DNA from: Undaria pinnatifida
Taxonomy: Eukaryota > Sar > Phaeophyceae > Laminariales > Alariaceae
Assembly (NCBI GenBank): GCA_012845835.1
Contig: JABAKD010000025.1
Location: forward strand, 18,341,476 to 18,405,475
Length of the DNA stretch: 64,000 bases
Direction: 5' to 3'
The position numbers were made by a program, and so were the translations under genes. Below, in pieces: positions 48,101 to 58,450 of the stretch (positions are counted from its first letter, which is position 1; each line of letters begins with the position of its first letter). The notes under the pieces are model-generated. The model had not been told where the DNA came from and searched no databases. It was given only the letters and a program-made list of their open reading frames with translations.

Positions 48101-48500
48101 GAAAAAACAGGAGACGCGGCTTGGGCGGTGTAGGTATATGTACTCTCATCTCAGTACATCACATTGAAGCTTGGTCAATGAATGCAGCTGCACGTTTACG
48201 ATTGAAAAGTTTCCCTTTGCAATGGATGCAAGTCAGCTGACCTTCTGTGTAACACACAGCACGCAGCACACAGTAGAGAAGCGCTCGCGATGCTATATAC
48301 GTACCCCTGTAGTAGGCCGCACGAGCAGTACCAGACACAAGAACAGGAAAATGCTATACGAGGGACGATGCGACGGTTAACCACTCACTATGGTCACTAG
48401 AATTAAAATCCAGCAGCTTCAGAACCGCCTGCCTTTGCTTATCCTTCAGCGAACTCGGGAGTGAGCCAAAGCCCCCCGTCATTGCCACAGGCATCGCCAT
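30102..48500 (-). CDS. SLY1: SLY1/SCFD1, Sec1/Munc18 protein of ER-Golgi transport
   Basis: Complement of 48389-48500, 47461-47597, 44324-44433, 42912-43119, 41491-41616, 40529-40656, 38632-38752, 38049-38135, 37225-37425, 35975-36061, 33731-33952, 33090-33221, 32286-32353, 30859-31018, 30102-30221. All 14 junctions are GT..AG with matching phase; 672 residues, close to the animal protein. Sly1 binds the syntaxin-5/Sed5 N-peptide and templates SNARE bundles for ER-Golgi fusion in the cytosol. Landmarks in order: KDKQRQAVLKLLDFN, WKVLVYDK, IPDVPAIYFCRPT, ISKIFDQNLEFVSLE, GGVPIIRAL, FQRPLVVV, TYQALVDDVL, KGSPFPEAI, AVESLPKLLEQKKGLEMHTN, IPVYFEVEEEI, IRDKLRLLGVYCL, VIVFMIGGG with YSEYQNL, and YGSTELVNAEGFF. 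One acceptor at 33952/33955 is an in-frame NAGNAG. The Gly-rich stretch in exon 9 is a lineage insertion. Family assignment is secure. Confidence 0.95.
31966..32045 (+). repeat. Short telomere-like motif with associated repeat
   Basis: TCTAACCCTAACCGTGATCCC followed by CCTCTACGGACATTGTCCGG. A similar pair is at about 42728-42795 (ACCCTAACCCCAACCCC, then CTGTACGGACGCTGTCCAG). Too short to be a telomere; it belongs to a dispersed repeat in SLY1 introns. Confidence 0.55.
32625..32890. repeat. GATCTA-rich repeat R6 in a SLY1 intron
   Basis: AGCGATCTAGATCATCTAGA, GGGATCTGTCC and repeated ATCAACAGATCAACA. Related to 1585-1810 and 37720-37790. Confidence 0.5.
34265..34500. repeat. AT-rich tandem repeat (ATCATCTATATT type) in SLY1 intron 10
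   Basis: Irregular units around ATCGTCTATATTAATCATCTA. No coding content. R1 copies or fragments flank it at about 33990-34040 and 34718-34930. Confidence 0.8.
34718..34930 (+). mobile_element. MITE-like repeat R1, short copy
   Basis: Begins GCATGCTACGATAGAGGGG, contains CATGGGACCGATCACTGGG, and ends ACGGTCGTAGCAT. Lies in SLY1 intron 10. Confidence 0.55.
34950..35150 (-). mobile_element. tRNA-derived SINE-like sequence, fragment
   Basis: On the - strand AGGTTCGAATCCCCCC is a good pol III B box. The tail part (AGTGACTGTCGGAAAGCGCGAG-type, here on the plus strand CTCTCGCGCTTTCCGACAG) matches the element at 60602-60930. The head is interrupted by TATTAATA. Confidence 0.55.
36100..36610. repeat. 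About 21-bp minisatellite (AGCTGTCATCAATGATTATG) in SLY1 intron 9
   Basis: More than 20 degenerate units run up to about 40 bp from the acceptor of exon 10 (36061). Also contains a TACCAGGTA site at about 36160. Confidence 0.9.
36940..37115. repeat. Two-copy tandem repeat of about 88 bp in SLY1 intron 9
   Basis: TCGAAGGCTTCCGTTCAACC and TCGAAGGCTGCCGTTCAACC begin the two units, each followed by an A-run and AACGAA-type sequence. Confidence 0.75.
38725..39350. repeat. Tandem copies of the exon 7 acceptor region of SLY1
   Basis: The start of exon 7 plus upstream intron (38725-38820) is copied at about 39065-39165, with partial copies near 38940-39050 and 39250-39330. The 39065 copy keeps a CCCAG acceptor, an open frame reading STYRALADDVL against STYQALVDDVL in the real exon, and a following GTACCC, so it looks like a small pseudoexon. 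Confidence 0.8.
40005..40512 (+). mobile_element. MITE-like repeat R1, longest copy
   Basis: TGGTACGACAGAGCTG near the left end, CACTTTTCCGCCAAAAACAG, AAATCGTCGGAATAACG, GCCCATGGGTCTGGGGTTTG and TATAGAGCTCC blocks in the same order as other copies. It overlaps the region just downstream of SLY1 exon 6 (ends 40529), so part of intron 6 is element-derived. Confidence 0.6.
40735..40945. repeat. GTACCTCTTA-rich repeat upstream of SLY1 exon 6
   Basis: Irregular units such as GGTACCTCTTACG, AGATACCTCTTA and ACAAGTACCTCTTACG with a TACCAGGTA palindrome in the middle. Located within 300 bp of the acceptor at 40656, in SLY1 intron 5. Confidence 0.7.
42060..42510. repeat. Dispersed repeat R5, second copy
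   Basis: Blocks GTGTTGCCGCAAATTAG, TATCGGTAATACCGC, GGAGGCGTTTTTAT, CTAAACCTTCAACAACCGC and CGAACCGGGACCGG match the order at 29500-29850. In SLY1 intron 4. Confidence 0.65.
43253..43380 (-). pseudogene. Pseudoexon: duplicate of SLY1 exon 4 start
   Basis: About 80% identical to 43011-43137, the first half of exon 4. It keeps an AG acceptor (GCGACAG) and the reading ELLARETLAKG, but has an in-frame TAG soon after the acceptor and no matching donor. It lies upstream of the real exon in transcription order, in intron 3. Confidence 0.85.
44380..44845 (-). repeat. Two to three tandem copies of the SLY1 exon 3 acceptor region
   Basis: 44380-44570 (containing the real exon 3 start) is copied at 44571-44750, and part again at about 44765-44840. 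The second copy still reads EAIPDVPAICFCRP in frame, but its acceptor AG is gone. The shared intron part carries CTCCTTYGSGGTAGCA. Confidence 0.8.
45355..45415 (+). repeat. AGC/AAG-rich microsatellite
   Basis: Imperfect trinucleotide run (AGAAGAAGCAGCAGTAGAAGC). The long frames over it are artefacts. In SLY1 intron 2. Confidence 0.85.
45875..46170. repeat. Imperfect inverted repeat (foldback) in SLY1 intron 2
   Basis: The arm at about 45880-45960 (with TTTTTGCACACGTCTTCTATG and GCGAAGACC) pairs with the arm at about 46080-46165 (CACGTAGAACACGTGTGCAAAA). The loop is about 120 bp. No coding content recognised. Confidence 0.6.
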
Positions 48501-48714
48501 CCTAGCTGTTCTTGCGCGCTGCTTTCTGACTTGAAAGTTTTCATCGCAATCTAGAGTTTTGGTGAAAAATTTGAAGGCTTTTTATATCGGGGTGTTTTAC
48601 AGCCAGCGCAGACGCTCGACGCGACATGTGCCGCATTGCCCAGCACACTTCAACAAAGCAAAGGGCACAAAGCTTCCTTACTGGAGAAGAGGGGAAGAGG
48701 GCAGGAAGAGGAAC
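48501..48714. promoter_or_regulatory. Putative bidirectional promoter, SLY1 / DUF3067 gene
   Basis: Only 214 bp separate the two start codons (48500 on -, 48715 on +), so both 5' UTRs and promoters must share it. No repeats recognised; no specific binding site identified. Confidence 0.5.
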
Positions 48715-51700
48715 ATGGCGAGAAACCCGATAGCTTGGGTTAGTGCGGCGGGGGTGGTGTTTCTGTGCACAACGACGAACGCGTTCCACAGTAGTCCAGC
48801 TGGCAAAATCGGCGCCGCGAGCAGTGTCTACCGTCGGCATCGATGTCAGGTATGAACAACGAACATTACGCCGTAGCAGAGCTCGCACAAAGCTTTTCTC
48901 TCGTACGCATGGCGGCTTGCTCTCTCTCTCACAGCCGGGGGGGTAGGGGGGGGTGCCCATTGTTCCGCATTCGATGATACCACATGATTGATGGCAGGGT
49001 TCAAGTCGGCGCAGCGTATCATTTGTCTGATCATTTTGAAGTTTAAGTTTTGTATGCAGCAGCAGTGACAGAGTCCCTGACCGCACACCCCACGAGGTCT
49101 GCACATTGCTCACGGGACACGATACTCGTTCCCGGTGCAATGCATTTTTCCTCCTTTTGTGTGATGTCATACTCCTCTTCCTCGGCGCACGAGACTGGGT
49201 GGCGGGATGAGCAGGTGTCTGCTGGTTCTTCTTGACGAATGTAGTTGCAGCAGCAGCACGTCGAACATCGAACATTGTACTGGTAGACCCAGGTTGACGT
49301 GGACACGTTTCTGTCGGAACAAGTACACGAACAGCTGAGCAGCTTCAACAGCAAAACTGCATGAGCAGCATGCCCACCGTTTAGCCGGGGTAGGAGCTGC
49401 CAGCACATCTCTCGTGTATTGCTGGCACGGACGTGCCAATCAACATGTACCTCGAACTTTGTGGTTACTGGGGTCGAGATTTGGTGTCTGCTTTTTGGGG
49501 CGCCAAATGCCACAGCAGGCGTGGTTTACTGCTGTGTTTTAAGTGAGGTCAACGACCGGACCCAAACGGCGCGTGCCGCGCGTGCCACAACTAATCTCGC
49601 CGCTATTAATTGGCGGCTTGGTTGATAGCTTGTTGAAAAATGGCGAAAACACAGCCGTAGGAAAGGGGGGGGTGAGCAACCCAGGTTCTTTGTCTGTTGT
49701 CGCAAGTAATATGTGCCTGGTAGAATGCTCATGCTTACTTTTGGTCCTGCTTCGGGAATCTTTTCGTTGACCTTGACCTGTCCTCTGGTGGATCCGATAT
49801 CACGATTCGGACGATGCAATACCAATGGGGATTCCTGTGCCCCCAGGAATCACCAGGTATCCGCAACGGCGACATTTGAAAGCTTCACTCGTACGGTGCT
49901 TTCAAATTGAAAAAGCTCATACAAAAATACTCGAAATATCTCGCGTATTTTCGCTGTATTAATATCACACCGATACAGCTTTTCTCGCCTGCCGGTACCA
50001 CAGTATGTACCGAGTCTCTGTGCTAGTATTGTTGAGGCACGCGCCTAAAAAAAATATACCAGGGTACCTGGTATCATACCTCTGGTATTCGAAGTAGACC
50101 GAAGTTTGCACTGCTTTTATATCTCACTTTGGCTGTTTACTCGTCTGAGACGGACACGTGCCTGCAAAATGTGTTTCAATGCACCATCTGGAATCTGGAG
50201 CACTTATTACAGCAGACTGCTGTGCTCAGGGCCCATTTATCGAAGAGCATAAAACAACGTCATTCGATTGTGCTTTCTTAATTGATTTCACGCAAGATAC
50301 ACGAAAAATAGGAGTCTGCTTGTTATCGTGGAAGGGAGTAGTGTGTTTTAGAATTCGAAAACGCCAAAGGGTCAACGAACACCCGCGGGCAACTACCGAG
50401 GCGAGCAATGGCTCGCGTCCTCCCCGGAGCGCCGCGGCTAGCGACAGATTGTTTTCGCCGGCAAGCGGCTAGGAAGCTATGGCTCTAGGCGTCGCTTGGG
50501 TGGGCTGGCGCAACCCTATTGCCCCACACGGGCAGCAGCGATGAGGACATAGCGGTCGAACTTCTGAGCGAAGTCGTGATGGGGCAGTTGGTCGTATAAC
50601 TTTCGAGGTGTAGGGCGACGAAAAACTGGGTTTGCGGCGGTCTCGAAAAACTGGGTTTGCGGCGGTCTCGATTGTTTTCGAGGCGTCGCAGGCGGTCTAG
50701 GCTATTCTAAGCGTCTTCGGAGCTCGCGCTGCGGCTTCCCCGGTGGTCCTATGTCTGGTAATGGTGGCTTTTCGCCTCTCAATCAGCCGACGACACGGCA
50801 CCAATTCGCGTGGCCGGCTTCGGTTACATGGAACATGCCACGTCTAGGTGCACAAAGTCCCCAAATTGAATTCAATTTTCGATTAAATTCGACGAAATAC
50901 GTTTTTTACTTCTTTGGTGAATTTGATTTTTCGTCAAACTTGTGAAAACACCTGCTCGGTTATCCATTTTCCGACCAGTTTGATGCAAATTCAATTAAAT
51001 TGTGAGAAAATATCTAGTCACGATTTTGCATGCTCTTCGATAACACGGGCCCTTACCTGCTGTGCTCATTTCCCTACGCATTGCTGTCATAGTGGTACAC
51101 GAAGCATCGCCATAACTCCGAAGTGGCTTTCTCACCACCCCGAACATACCAGATGAATTACCAATTATGTTACGCTTCACAAAGGTTGTTAGGCTTGTTT
51201 TTCTGTTTTAGGCCATTTATTATGCAGTCGGATTCCGCCAGTCGAATATTTTCGACTGAACTTTTTTTCGACTGGATTCTTCTGGTTCTTCTTATCGTCA
51301 GTCGAGTCGATTTTATAGTTTTTGTGCTCTTCCTAGAGTCAGTTGGTGTGAGGGAGTACTGCTGTACAGCAGTCGAAATCGGCTGGCAGCTCTGTGCTTC
51401 GCGCTTTTTCCGCAAGCAACGGCTCGGCGAACCTTCGTCCCAGCGAGTTGGTGGGTTTGGGCTTAGCCAAAAGCCGCCAAAGCTACGTTCGTGGAGTTGC
51501 ACTCAGCCGAGAGCCGCCAAAGCTACAGCAGGCGCAGCCGTTGTTGGCAGCATGGGATCGAGACCGCGCGCTGCTGCCGTCGTGTGATACACGCTGCTGG
51601 CGAGCAAAACTAGGAATGCGCCACGCTGACTTGCTGCGAGAAGCAACAGCTGGGATAGCCACGCAAGCGTCAGCGCCTTGTATGATACTGCAGTGTGGTA

Positions 51701-54700
51701 CTTGGTATGGGTGTGTGGCCGTGTGGCCGTGTGGGTGTGTGTTTGGTGGTGGGATGAGCGATGCGATCGGTTCAAAAAACACGTGTAAAACTTTTTCGAC
51801 TGAGTTTTTCGACTGGAGGATCCAGTCGAAAAAGTCGAGTTTGTCGACTGGATCCGCCAGTCGGAATCCTCAGTCGAAAAAACTTGAGTCGAAAAAGCCC
51901 TTTTTCGACTGCGTAAGAAAGCCCGATTTGGGCTTCAGTCGAAAAAGGCCGTTTTCGACTGACAAATCCAACTGCATGAGAAATGGCCTTAGAGTTTGTG
52001 TTTTACAGCTCACATGCAGGCGTAGACCCAACTCAACCTTAAGGCCAATTCTTACACAGTCGCTTCCCGTCAGTTGAAAACGGCCCTATTCGACGGGACT
52101 TTTTTTGGACTGGATTCTTGTGATCCTTCTTCTTATCGTCAGTCGAGTCGATTTTATAGTTTTTGTGCTCTTCTTAGAGGCGGTTGGTGTGAGGGAGTAC
52201 TGCCGTATGGCAGTCGAAAATCAGTTGACACCTCTGTGCTTTGCGCGCGACGACGCCTCGTCCAAGCGGGTTGGTGGCGTTGGACGTAGCCGAAAGCCGC
52301 CAAAGCTGCAACAGGCGTAGCCGTTGTTAGCAACGCCATTAATCCGCTTGGACGAGAATTCGTCGCGCGCGGAGCACTCGTTGCGCGCGGAATCCGCACG
52401 AAGCACAGAGCGTCCAAACCGACTTTCGACTGCCATGCAAGGTTACTCCCTCACACGAACCGCCTCCGGAAGGAGCACAAAAACTATGAAGACTCGACTG
52501 GCGATAAGGAGACCCAGGAAAATCCAGTCGAAAGAGGTCGTTTTCGACTGACAGAATCTGACTGTATAAGAATTGGCTCAGCAAGCCCGATTTGGTCTCC
52601 AGTCGAAAAGGGCCTTTATCGACTGACGGACCCGACTGTGTAACAATCGGGCTTACTATTGTACTTGCGATATATGTCTGTCTCAAAAATTGTCAATTGT
52701 AGATTCTTGCCTCTTCAATGAAAAATCGGCACGGACACTGACTGGGTGTGCTGAATGTGGAGGGGTGCAAAAAAACGGTTTATTAAAACACACAAGAGCA
52801 CGCACAGAGTTGTAGCGTGGGCCAGGTGTGGTTGCAGATGCAGCAAAGAGATTATGGTCACGTCAACCACGTCTCTGTTCGGCCTTACAGGTTTATGACT
52901 AGTTGTTTGATCACATATAATTAATGGCAAGACACCTTAGGATGCTGAGAATGACAGCTCAACCCCTTCCTCCGTTCCTTTTTGTTTTATAGGGCCTCGA
53001 GAAGTTGGCTGCAAGTCCAATGGACAAATTCATGAGCGGTTTATCGGATATGATTAACGGTGAGACACCTGAGGATGCTGAGCAGGACAGCGCGGAAACC
53101 ATGTACGGACAAGCAGCAGCAGCGACTCAGGATATGGATGGTTTCCGGAGCGGCTTAATCAAGCAGACCAGGTATATTTTTTTCGCGATAGCAATGTTCA
53201 GTTCAGCGATGATATATATATATATCGTTTCTTTTCAAAACACTGACGTTTTGCACTTCTCCCCCTCGTGCTCAATGGTGATGTCATTGCATGACCACAT
53301 CACCTCGCTTGTTGTATTTTGCAATATGTATCTCTGTCTTATAATTCGCAACCTCAGAGCCCCACATCGGCACGGTAAAATCATGTCAATCGATAGGTGT
53401 AACCATGTAAACATTGACGATTTGCACTTCTCCCCCTCGTGCTCAAATGGTGGTGACATTGCATGGCCACATCACCTCGCTTGTTGTATTTTGCAATATG
53501 TATCTGTCTTATATTTAACGATTTATAGCTTACATGCACAAATTGCCCCTTTCCCCCCCCCCCCCCCCCGCCCCCCTCCAAACCCGCTCGCTTTTGATCA
53601 AAACCAGGCCCCCCTTTCCCTTCACAGCTGTCAGATTTTGTCCCCCTCAGAAACGGGTTTTATAGTTTCCGCGCACAGACTGACTAAAATCATCCTGTTG
53701 ACCCTGATAGCTACACTGTAGTTGTAAGGGGAGTCGCCGACCTATATCCTTAATGAGGACACACAACTCGTAATGCGCGCGATCGGAGTGTCACACACAG
53801 CTTGCAAAGATGAGTTTCGACGAAATCTTCGATCTCACAGCTGGAGTGTATTTTATTTTTTATAATATTTAACGACCTCACAGCCCCACATCGGCACGGT
53901 AAAAACATGGTAACTACATGGTTACACCTATCGATTGAAATGTTCTATCTTGTGATCCATGTGCAACAACACACCACGAAGCTATAAGACATTGTATACC
54001 ACACCGAGAAAATGTTTTGTATACCACACCTATTAATAACATCAAATCTGCTAGAATAATAAACAATACCAGGCAGGTGATATAAACTGATGCATTCCTT
54101 CTACAACCGTCAGATTTGTCCCCTTGAAGGATTAATAGTTTCCGCGCACATATTGAGTTGTCCCGCCCGCTCCCCCCCCCTCGCCCGATCCCTCTTGTTC
54201 AAGCGCCCCACCTAAAATCAAACTCTGCCAGAAGTAAGAAACACTATCAGGCAGCTGATATCGCCTCATTATCTTTCTAGCCATCCATGCCGTAGCTCCA
54301 ATTCACCCCCCCCCCCTACCCCACCCCCTCCCCCCCACCCTTTTTTCCCCCGCTCCCTCTTGTTCAAACACCCCACCTAAAATAAAAAAATGCCAGAGTA
54401 ATAAACACTACCAGGCAGTTGATATCACCTCATTATATTTCTAGCCATCCATGCCGTAGCTCCAATTCATTCCCCTCCCTCCCCCCCCCCCCAAACGCCC
54501 TCTCCTTCCCCACCACCCGAACCATCGCCTAGATCTAGCACCACGTGTATAGCAAGTCCCTACATCTATGCGCCCTAAAGCTGTTGGAAATCCCCCCCCC
54601 CCCCCCGCCCCCCTCCCCCGACCCCCCCTCCCACCCCTTCGAACGCTCCGCCCTCTCCTCATTGGTTGTACGACTTACAGCATACACTTGATAAACTGAG

Positions 54701-57700
54701 GCATTTCCTTCTGCCAGATTTTGTCCCCCTCAAAACGGATTTCATAGTTTTCGCGCACAGGCTGACTAATATCACCCTGTTGATCCTGGTACAGGCTACA
54801 CTTTAGTTCCAAGGGGAGTGGCCGACCCATATCCTTAATGAGGACACACACCCAGCAATACGCGCGATCGAAGTATCACACACAGCTTGCAAAGATGAGT
54901 TTCGGCAAAATCTTCGATCTCAGCTGCAGTGTATTTTCATCTTTTATATTTTGTAGTCTATATATCATGCATCATAGCTTACCCCTGTTGCTACCGCCAA
55001 AAGTACCAGGTAACTTTATCGCCCACTACTCATATTAATAGTAATTCACAGTAGTTTTCCCAGGGTGCCAAGTGGGCCCTGCTGGTGGCTACTCACGCGC
55101 CCATGGTAAGTTTGAAGGGCTCAGGTCTGGGTGAGATGAAGTCAGGGTGGGACCAGGGTGCCAAGCGGGAGCAGGATGGGGATGTTGGGGGTGTCAGGGG
55201 TGTTGGATGCGGCTCGAAAAGGTTGGTTGGGAGTGTGTTGAAGATGCTACAAAGTTGCTTCAAGTATGCTTTAAAGGTGCTTCAACAGTGCTTCAAAATA
55301 AGCTTGATTTCGGCTGGCGGCTGAGATTTTTTCTGGAAGGTAATGATGAGTTTTGCTTCCTGCCTGGTGTATATAGATTACTTCACAGTTTCCGTACGAA
55401 TAATCGTGTTATAGAACGTGATGGTTTGGGGCGTTTGTGTAATTTTTTTTTTAGTGGGTAGTGCATGTTCCCGTTTTTTGACGGTATGCACGTTTTCACG
55501 CTTTGAGCATGGTATTCATGGCTGCTGTCCACTGTCGGCAAGTTGGCTGGATGGCAATTCCCGGTGCATCTGACGGCGACCGGGGACTCACATAATAAAG
55601 TTTCCATTTGGTGATCTGTTAGCACCCAGTTGTGCCGCGGTGCGTGCAGCTTAGTGTTGATTTTACCTAGTATGAGAACAAGGGCACATTTGCGTTGTTG
55701 CGAGCTTGGTTATCTTTATTCTGTTTTGCGCTCTCTTCGTTTAATAACCGAACTGTAAGTTCAGGAGTAGTACTGCCACCCTTGACGGTGCCGTTTGCGC
55801 CCGAGCGTTATTTTCGAGATGAGCACGCCCCCCCCAGACACTACCCTTTATATTTTGCCCCAGCTCGATGTTGGAGATGAGCACTGCCCCCGTGATGTTG
55901 TTGTTGTTGTTGTTGTTAGCTGCTGCTGTTGTTGTGGGGGGTTGGTAGTGGTGGTGGGGTTGCTGTTGCTATTTTTGTGATGGTGATGTTGCTGCTACTG
56001 CTGCTGTTGTTGCTTGTGCCGCTGTCGTTGCTCTCTCATTACCCCGGTGCTAAAATGTAGTCCATGGTCCACTACTATCCTCCGGCTGATGGGTCACTGT
56101 TAATGTCAAGCTCACCACACTATCCAGGTATTTTTATATGGAGGCGTCGTGTGCCAATTTATCTCCGTAGCATTTTCACTCTTTACGTCGTATGCCACAA
56201 GACACGCTGACCGACTGACGCGGTTCACGCTCCGTTGCCCCCCCCCACGATTCTCGCCATGGTGTGGAATGGACAGCAAAAAGAAGAAGCAAGACTTCAC
56301 GGGGTACGACATGTACGACTTGATTGTGGACAAGTTTGATGTGCCGTACGACGTGCAGATCAACAAAACCGTCTTCGCGGGGAAGCCAGTACTCTGCCTT
56401 AACGTTATGTGGAAGTGAGTACTTTGGGGTCCATGGACAGCGATAAAAGCAAACTAGATGCGCGTTCTGATCATGGTGTTAGAGCATGCATCATACCATA
56501 GTACGAAGCTACGAACTACGAACGTTGCGTATCGTGTGGAAGCTACGAACGTGTGTTTCGTGTGGAAAGTCCGTGCATTGAAGTTCGACCGAAAAAGCAT
56601 CACCGCCTAAGCTATAAGTGTGAATAGCCTTGTTTATCTTCTTGGTGCTACAGTAAAGGTGGAAGTAGTATTTCTTTTGTAAGTCTCCTCTTTTAAAGAG
56701 ATCGATACATTTTACCCAAGCACAGAAAGGTAGGGGGGAAATGAATTTTCAACCCGGTGAACTGTCCAATGTGAACAGTCCCATGGCCTGTCTGAGGTAT
56801 AATATGAAAACATGTTTGTGCAAAACTAAACACTTGACGCTCCTACGGTATTGGATTAAGAGGAATCCCGTAATTCGAACAAGACTTTTGCCGAAAAGTG
56901 TCACCTCTTATCTTAGCGGGCGTCCCCTGATCGTGTGAATCGTAAGTTTTCGTCGTCATTTCTTCCCTCTGATGTCGCGAAAGGGTTCACAGCCGCCGGA
57001 CTTAGACCGCCATCAAGAAAACGCGTACGAAGTACTATGAGAACGAGCGGATGGGTGGATGGATGCCCGTGTGGGGCGTGACTTGGGTAATACGTGACTG
57101 ATACGATACGAGTTTGTATGCTTCGATGAGTGATGGTTGACGATGAGTGTGCGAGTTTTTTTTGGTTAGATGGGTGGCCGTTTCCGCACGAAAGACGTAG
57201 GCGTATACCGGCCCTGCTGGCATAGCAGCGGTCGTACCGCTATCTTTGAAGTAAGCGTGTAGTTGACGCATGTCGGGTTTCACGGCGCAGGTGGTGTATA
57301 TCATGTTGTGGAAGGTTGTGGTAAAGACGTTAAAAAGCGAACGTATTGGTCATGTTCGGGAGACGACATGGACTCTCGGTGGCGATCGTTAGCCCAGAAT
57401 GAAAAAACATGATATGGGTTATAAAAGAGAGCGAATGCGAGTTTCTATCATTTTGACCGCGGCGCAAGCAGGAACCCCTTTCGGGTTGCCTGAAGCAAAT
57501 ATGACAGGAGACGGCCAGTCAAGGGTTTAAACAGATCGTTCAACGTTAAAACCTGGCAGTGTGGCGTCAGTCAAGGTAACTATTGGAAAATTACCGTCGG
57601 TCAAGGGGTGGGGTCTAAGTGCCGTCTCATGACATATTTAGCCTGAAGCGTCCGCCGACCACCAGCGCGCACACCATGATATATAATAGTTGACAGCTAC

Positions 57701-58450
57701 AACTAGCTTGCTGGGTGAATTACGAGCGACACCTCTTCTATCTTTTAGTAGGATGTTGTATTGCGTTCGTTTTTGCCCGCTGCTATTTTGTGATATTACC
57801 TATTAACAGTACTAGTATGTTGTTTTGCGCCCATTGTTTGCGTGTTTCTGTGCGTCAGATACCTTGGACAGAGCAGTTTCCACCTCTCCGAACAAGAGTA
57901 CTTGGAGCACCTCCAAGCGCTTGCAGAGCTCCTCCAAGAGTGGGACAGGTGGGAGGACGTTTTCGTGGGTAGACAGGGGTAGAGCAACATCTTGTTTCTT
58001 TGCTTGGACCGAAGCGCAATGATGCAAGAGGTGTGACTTGGCCGCTTAATGCTGTTTTCGATAAAATCTTGAGCTATGCACAAGTCCACTGGTTCCCGAG
58101 TAAGGCATGGGCTTTCCACTAATCCACGGAAAACGGGTGTTTTTTACGGCACGGTACACGTGCGCCAAGCTAGACGTAGCATTTCAACAAACCTTCTAAA
58201 CACAACTGCTTCCTGACTCCATTTTTTGTGATCTCCAAGCAATGCATGGGCTTTCCGCAAATCCACTGAAAACAACGGTTTTTCGACCCTCTGAAAACCA
58301 CTGTTTTTTTCAAGCAGAGTGGATCACTTCAAGAGGGCTGTGGCGGACACGAAGAAGAGACCCAACCCTTACTTCGGGTACGCGGTGGCTCTACCGCTAG
58401 ACCTGGCACCAGATACTCTCGCCGGATATTTCGATGATTCTTACTTTTAA
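48715..58450 (+). CDS. DUF3067 plastid protein with bipartite leader
   Basis: Exons 48715-48849, 52993-53171, 56277-56414, 57859-57948, 58318-58450; phases 0,2,2,2 match, 224 residues. DUF3067 is a small family of unknown function shared by cyanobacteria and plastid-bearing eukaryotes. Seen: start MARNPIAW, a signal core ending TTTNAF with Phe at +1, a basic linker, then a Met/Asp-rich segment (MDKFMSGLSDMI), and the family domain with YDMYDLIVDKFDVPYDVQI, LCLNVMWKYLGQSSFHLSE, EYLEHLQALAELLQEW and a terminal PYFGYAVALPLDL. The leader and domain together indicate a plastid stroma or membrane protein. Exon 1 is joined by phase and position only (4.1-kb intron); another small exon could be missed. 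The gene is head to head with SLY1. Confidence 0.87.
51210..51988 (-). mobile_element. PIF/Harbinger-like MITE, copy b
   Basis: 779 bp, inverted relative to the copy at 16318-17092. Ends GGCCATTTATTATGCAGTC and CTGCATGAGAAATGGCC, flanked by TTA on both sides. Shares the internal GAGTTGCACTCAGCCGAGAG block with copy a. Confidence 0.8.
52043..52655. mobile_element. PIF/Harbinger-like MITE, divergent or composite copy c
   Basis: Left end GGCCAATTCTTACACAGTC; an internal right end GACTGTATAAGAATTGGC at about 52577, then a further CAGTCGAAAA segment ending GACTGTGTAACAATCGGGC before TTA. Possibly two nested or fused elements. Confidence 0.65.
52924..52966 (+). repeat. Upstream partial copy of DUF3067 exon 2
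   Basis: GACACCTTAGGATGCTGAG within TTAATGGCAAG.. matches exon 2 at 53056-53098 (GACACCTGAGGATGCTGAG). The copy has an in-frame stop (TAG) and lies in the last 70 bp of the intron. Confidence 0.75.
53240..53500. repeat. About 180-bp tandem duplication in DUF3067 intron 2
   Basis: GCACTTCTCCCCCTCGTGCTC starts both units (about 53258 and 53430); part of the unit recurs in inverted orientation at about 53875-53960. C-runs follow at 53552-53570. Confidence 0.85.
53650..54950 (+). repeat. Two R4 copies separated by poly-C-rich DNA
   Basis: R4 copies at about 53650-53860 and 54715-54950 share TTTCATAGTTTYCGCGCACAG, CCTGTTGAYCCTG and CACAGCTTGCAAAGATGAG. Between them lie several C9-C14 runs (about 54308, 54480, 54592) inside a repeated block with CTAGCCATCCATGCCGTAGC. 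Confidence 0.8.

Larger units (their letters stand above)
48850..52992 (+). other. Intron 1 of the DUF3067 gene, repeat-rich
   Basis: Contains two PIF/Harbinger-like MITEs (51210-51988, about 52043-52655), TATTAATA near 49957, TACCTGGTA near 50066 and a possible inverted R2 fragment near 52700-52930. A - strand frame of 156 codons at 49043-49513 has no recognisable family. Confidence 0.6.

Noticed and set aside
49043-49513. 156-codon minus-strand frame in DUF3067 intron 1
   Set aside because: No recognisable domain, no leader, and inside an intron; kept only as a mention.
51394-52077. 227-codon plus-strand frame and its mirror frames at 16548-16901
   Set aside because: Both lie in the inverted copies of the same MITE; open frame follows from shared element sequence, with no transposase motif.
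55074-55110. Possible DUF3067 exon (GAKWALLVATHAPM before GTAAGT)
   Set aside because: It would need phase 0 on entry, but exon 2 ends in phase 2 and joins exon 56277 perfectly without it; nearby text is a local GGTGCCAAG repeat.
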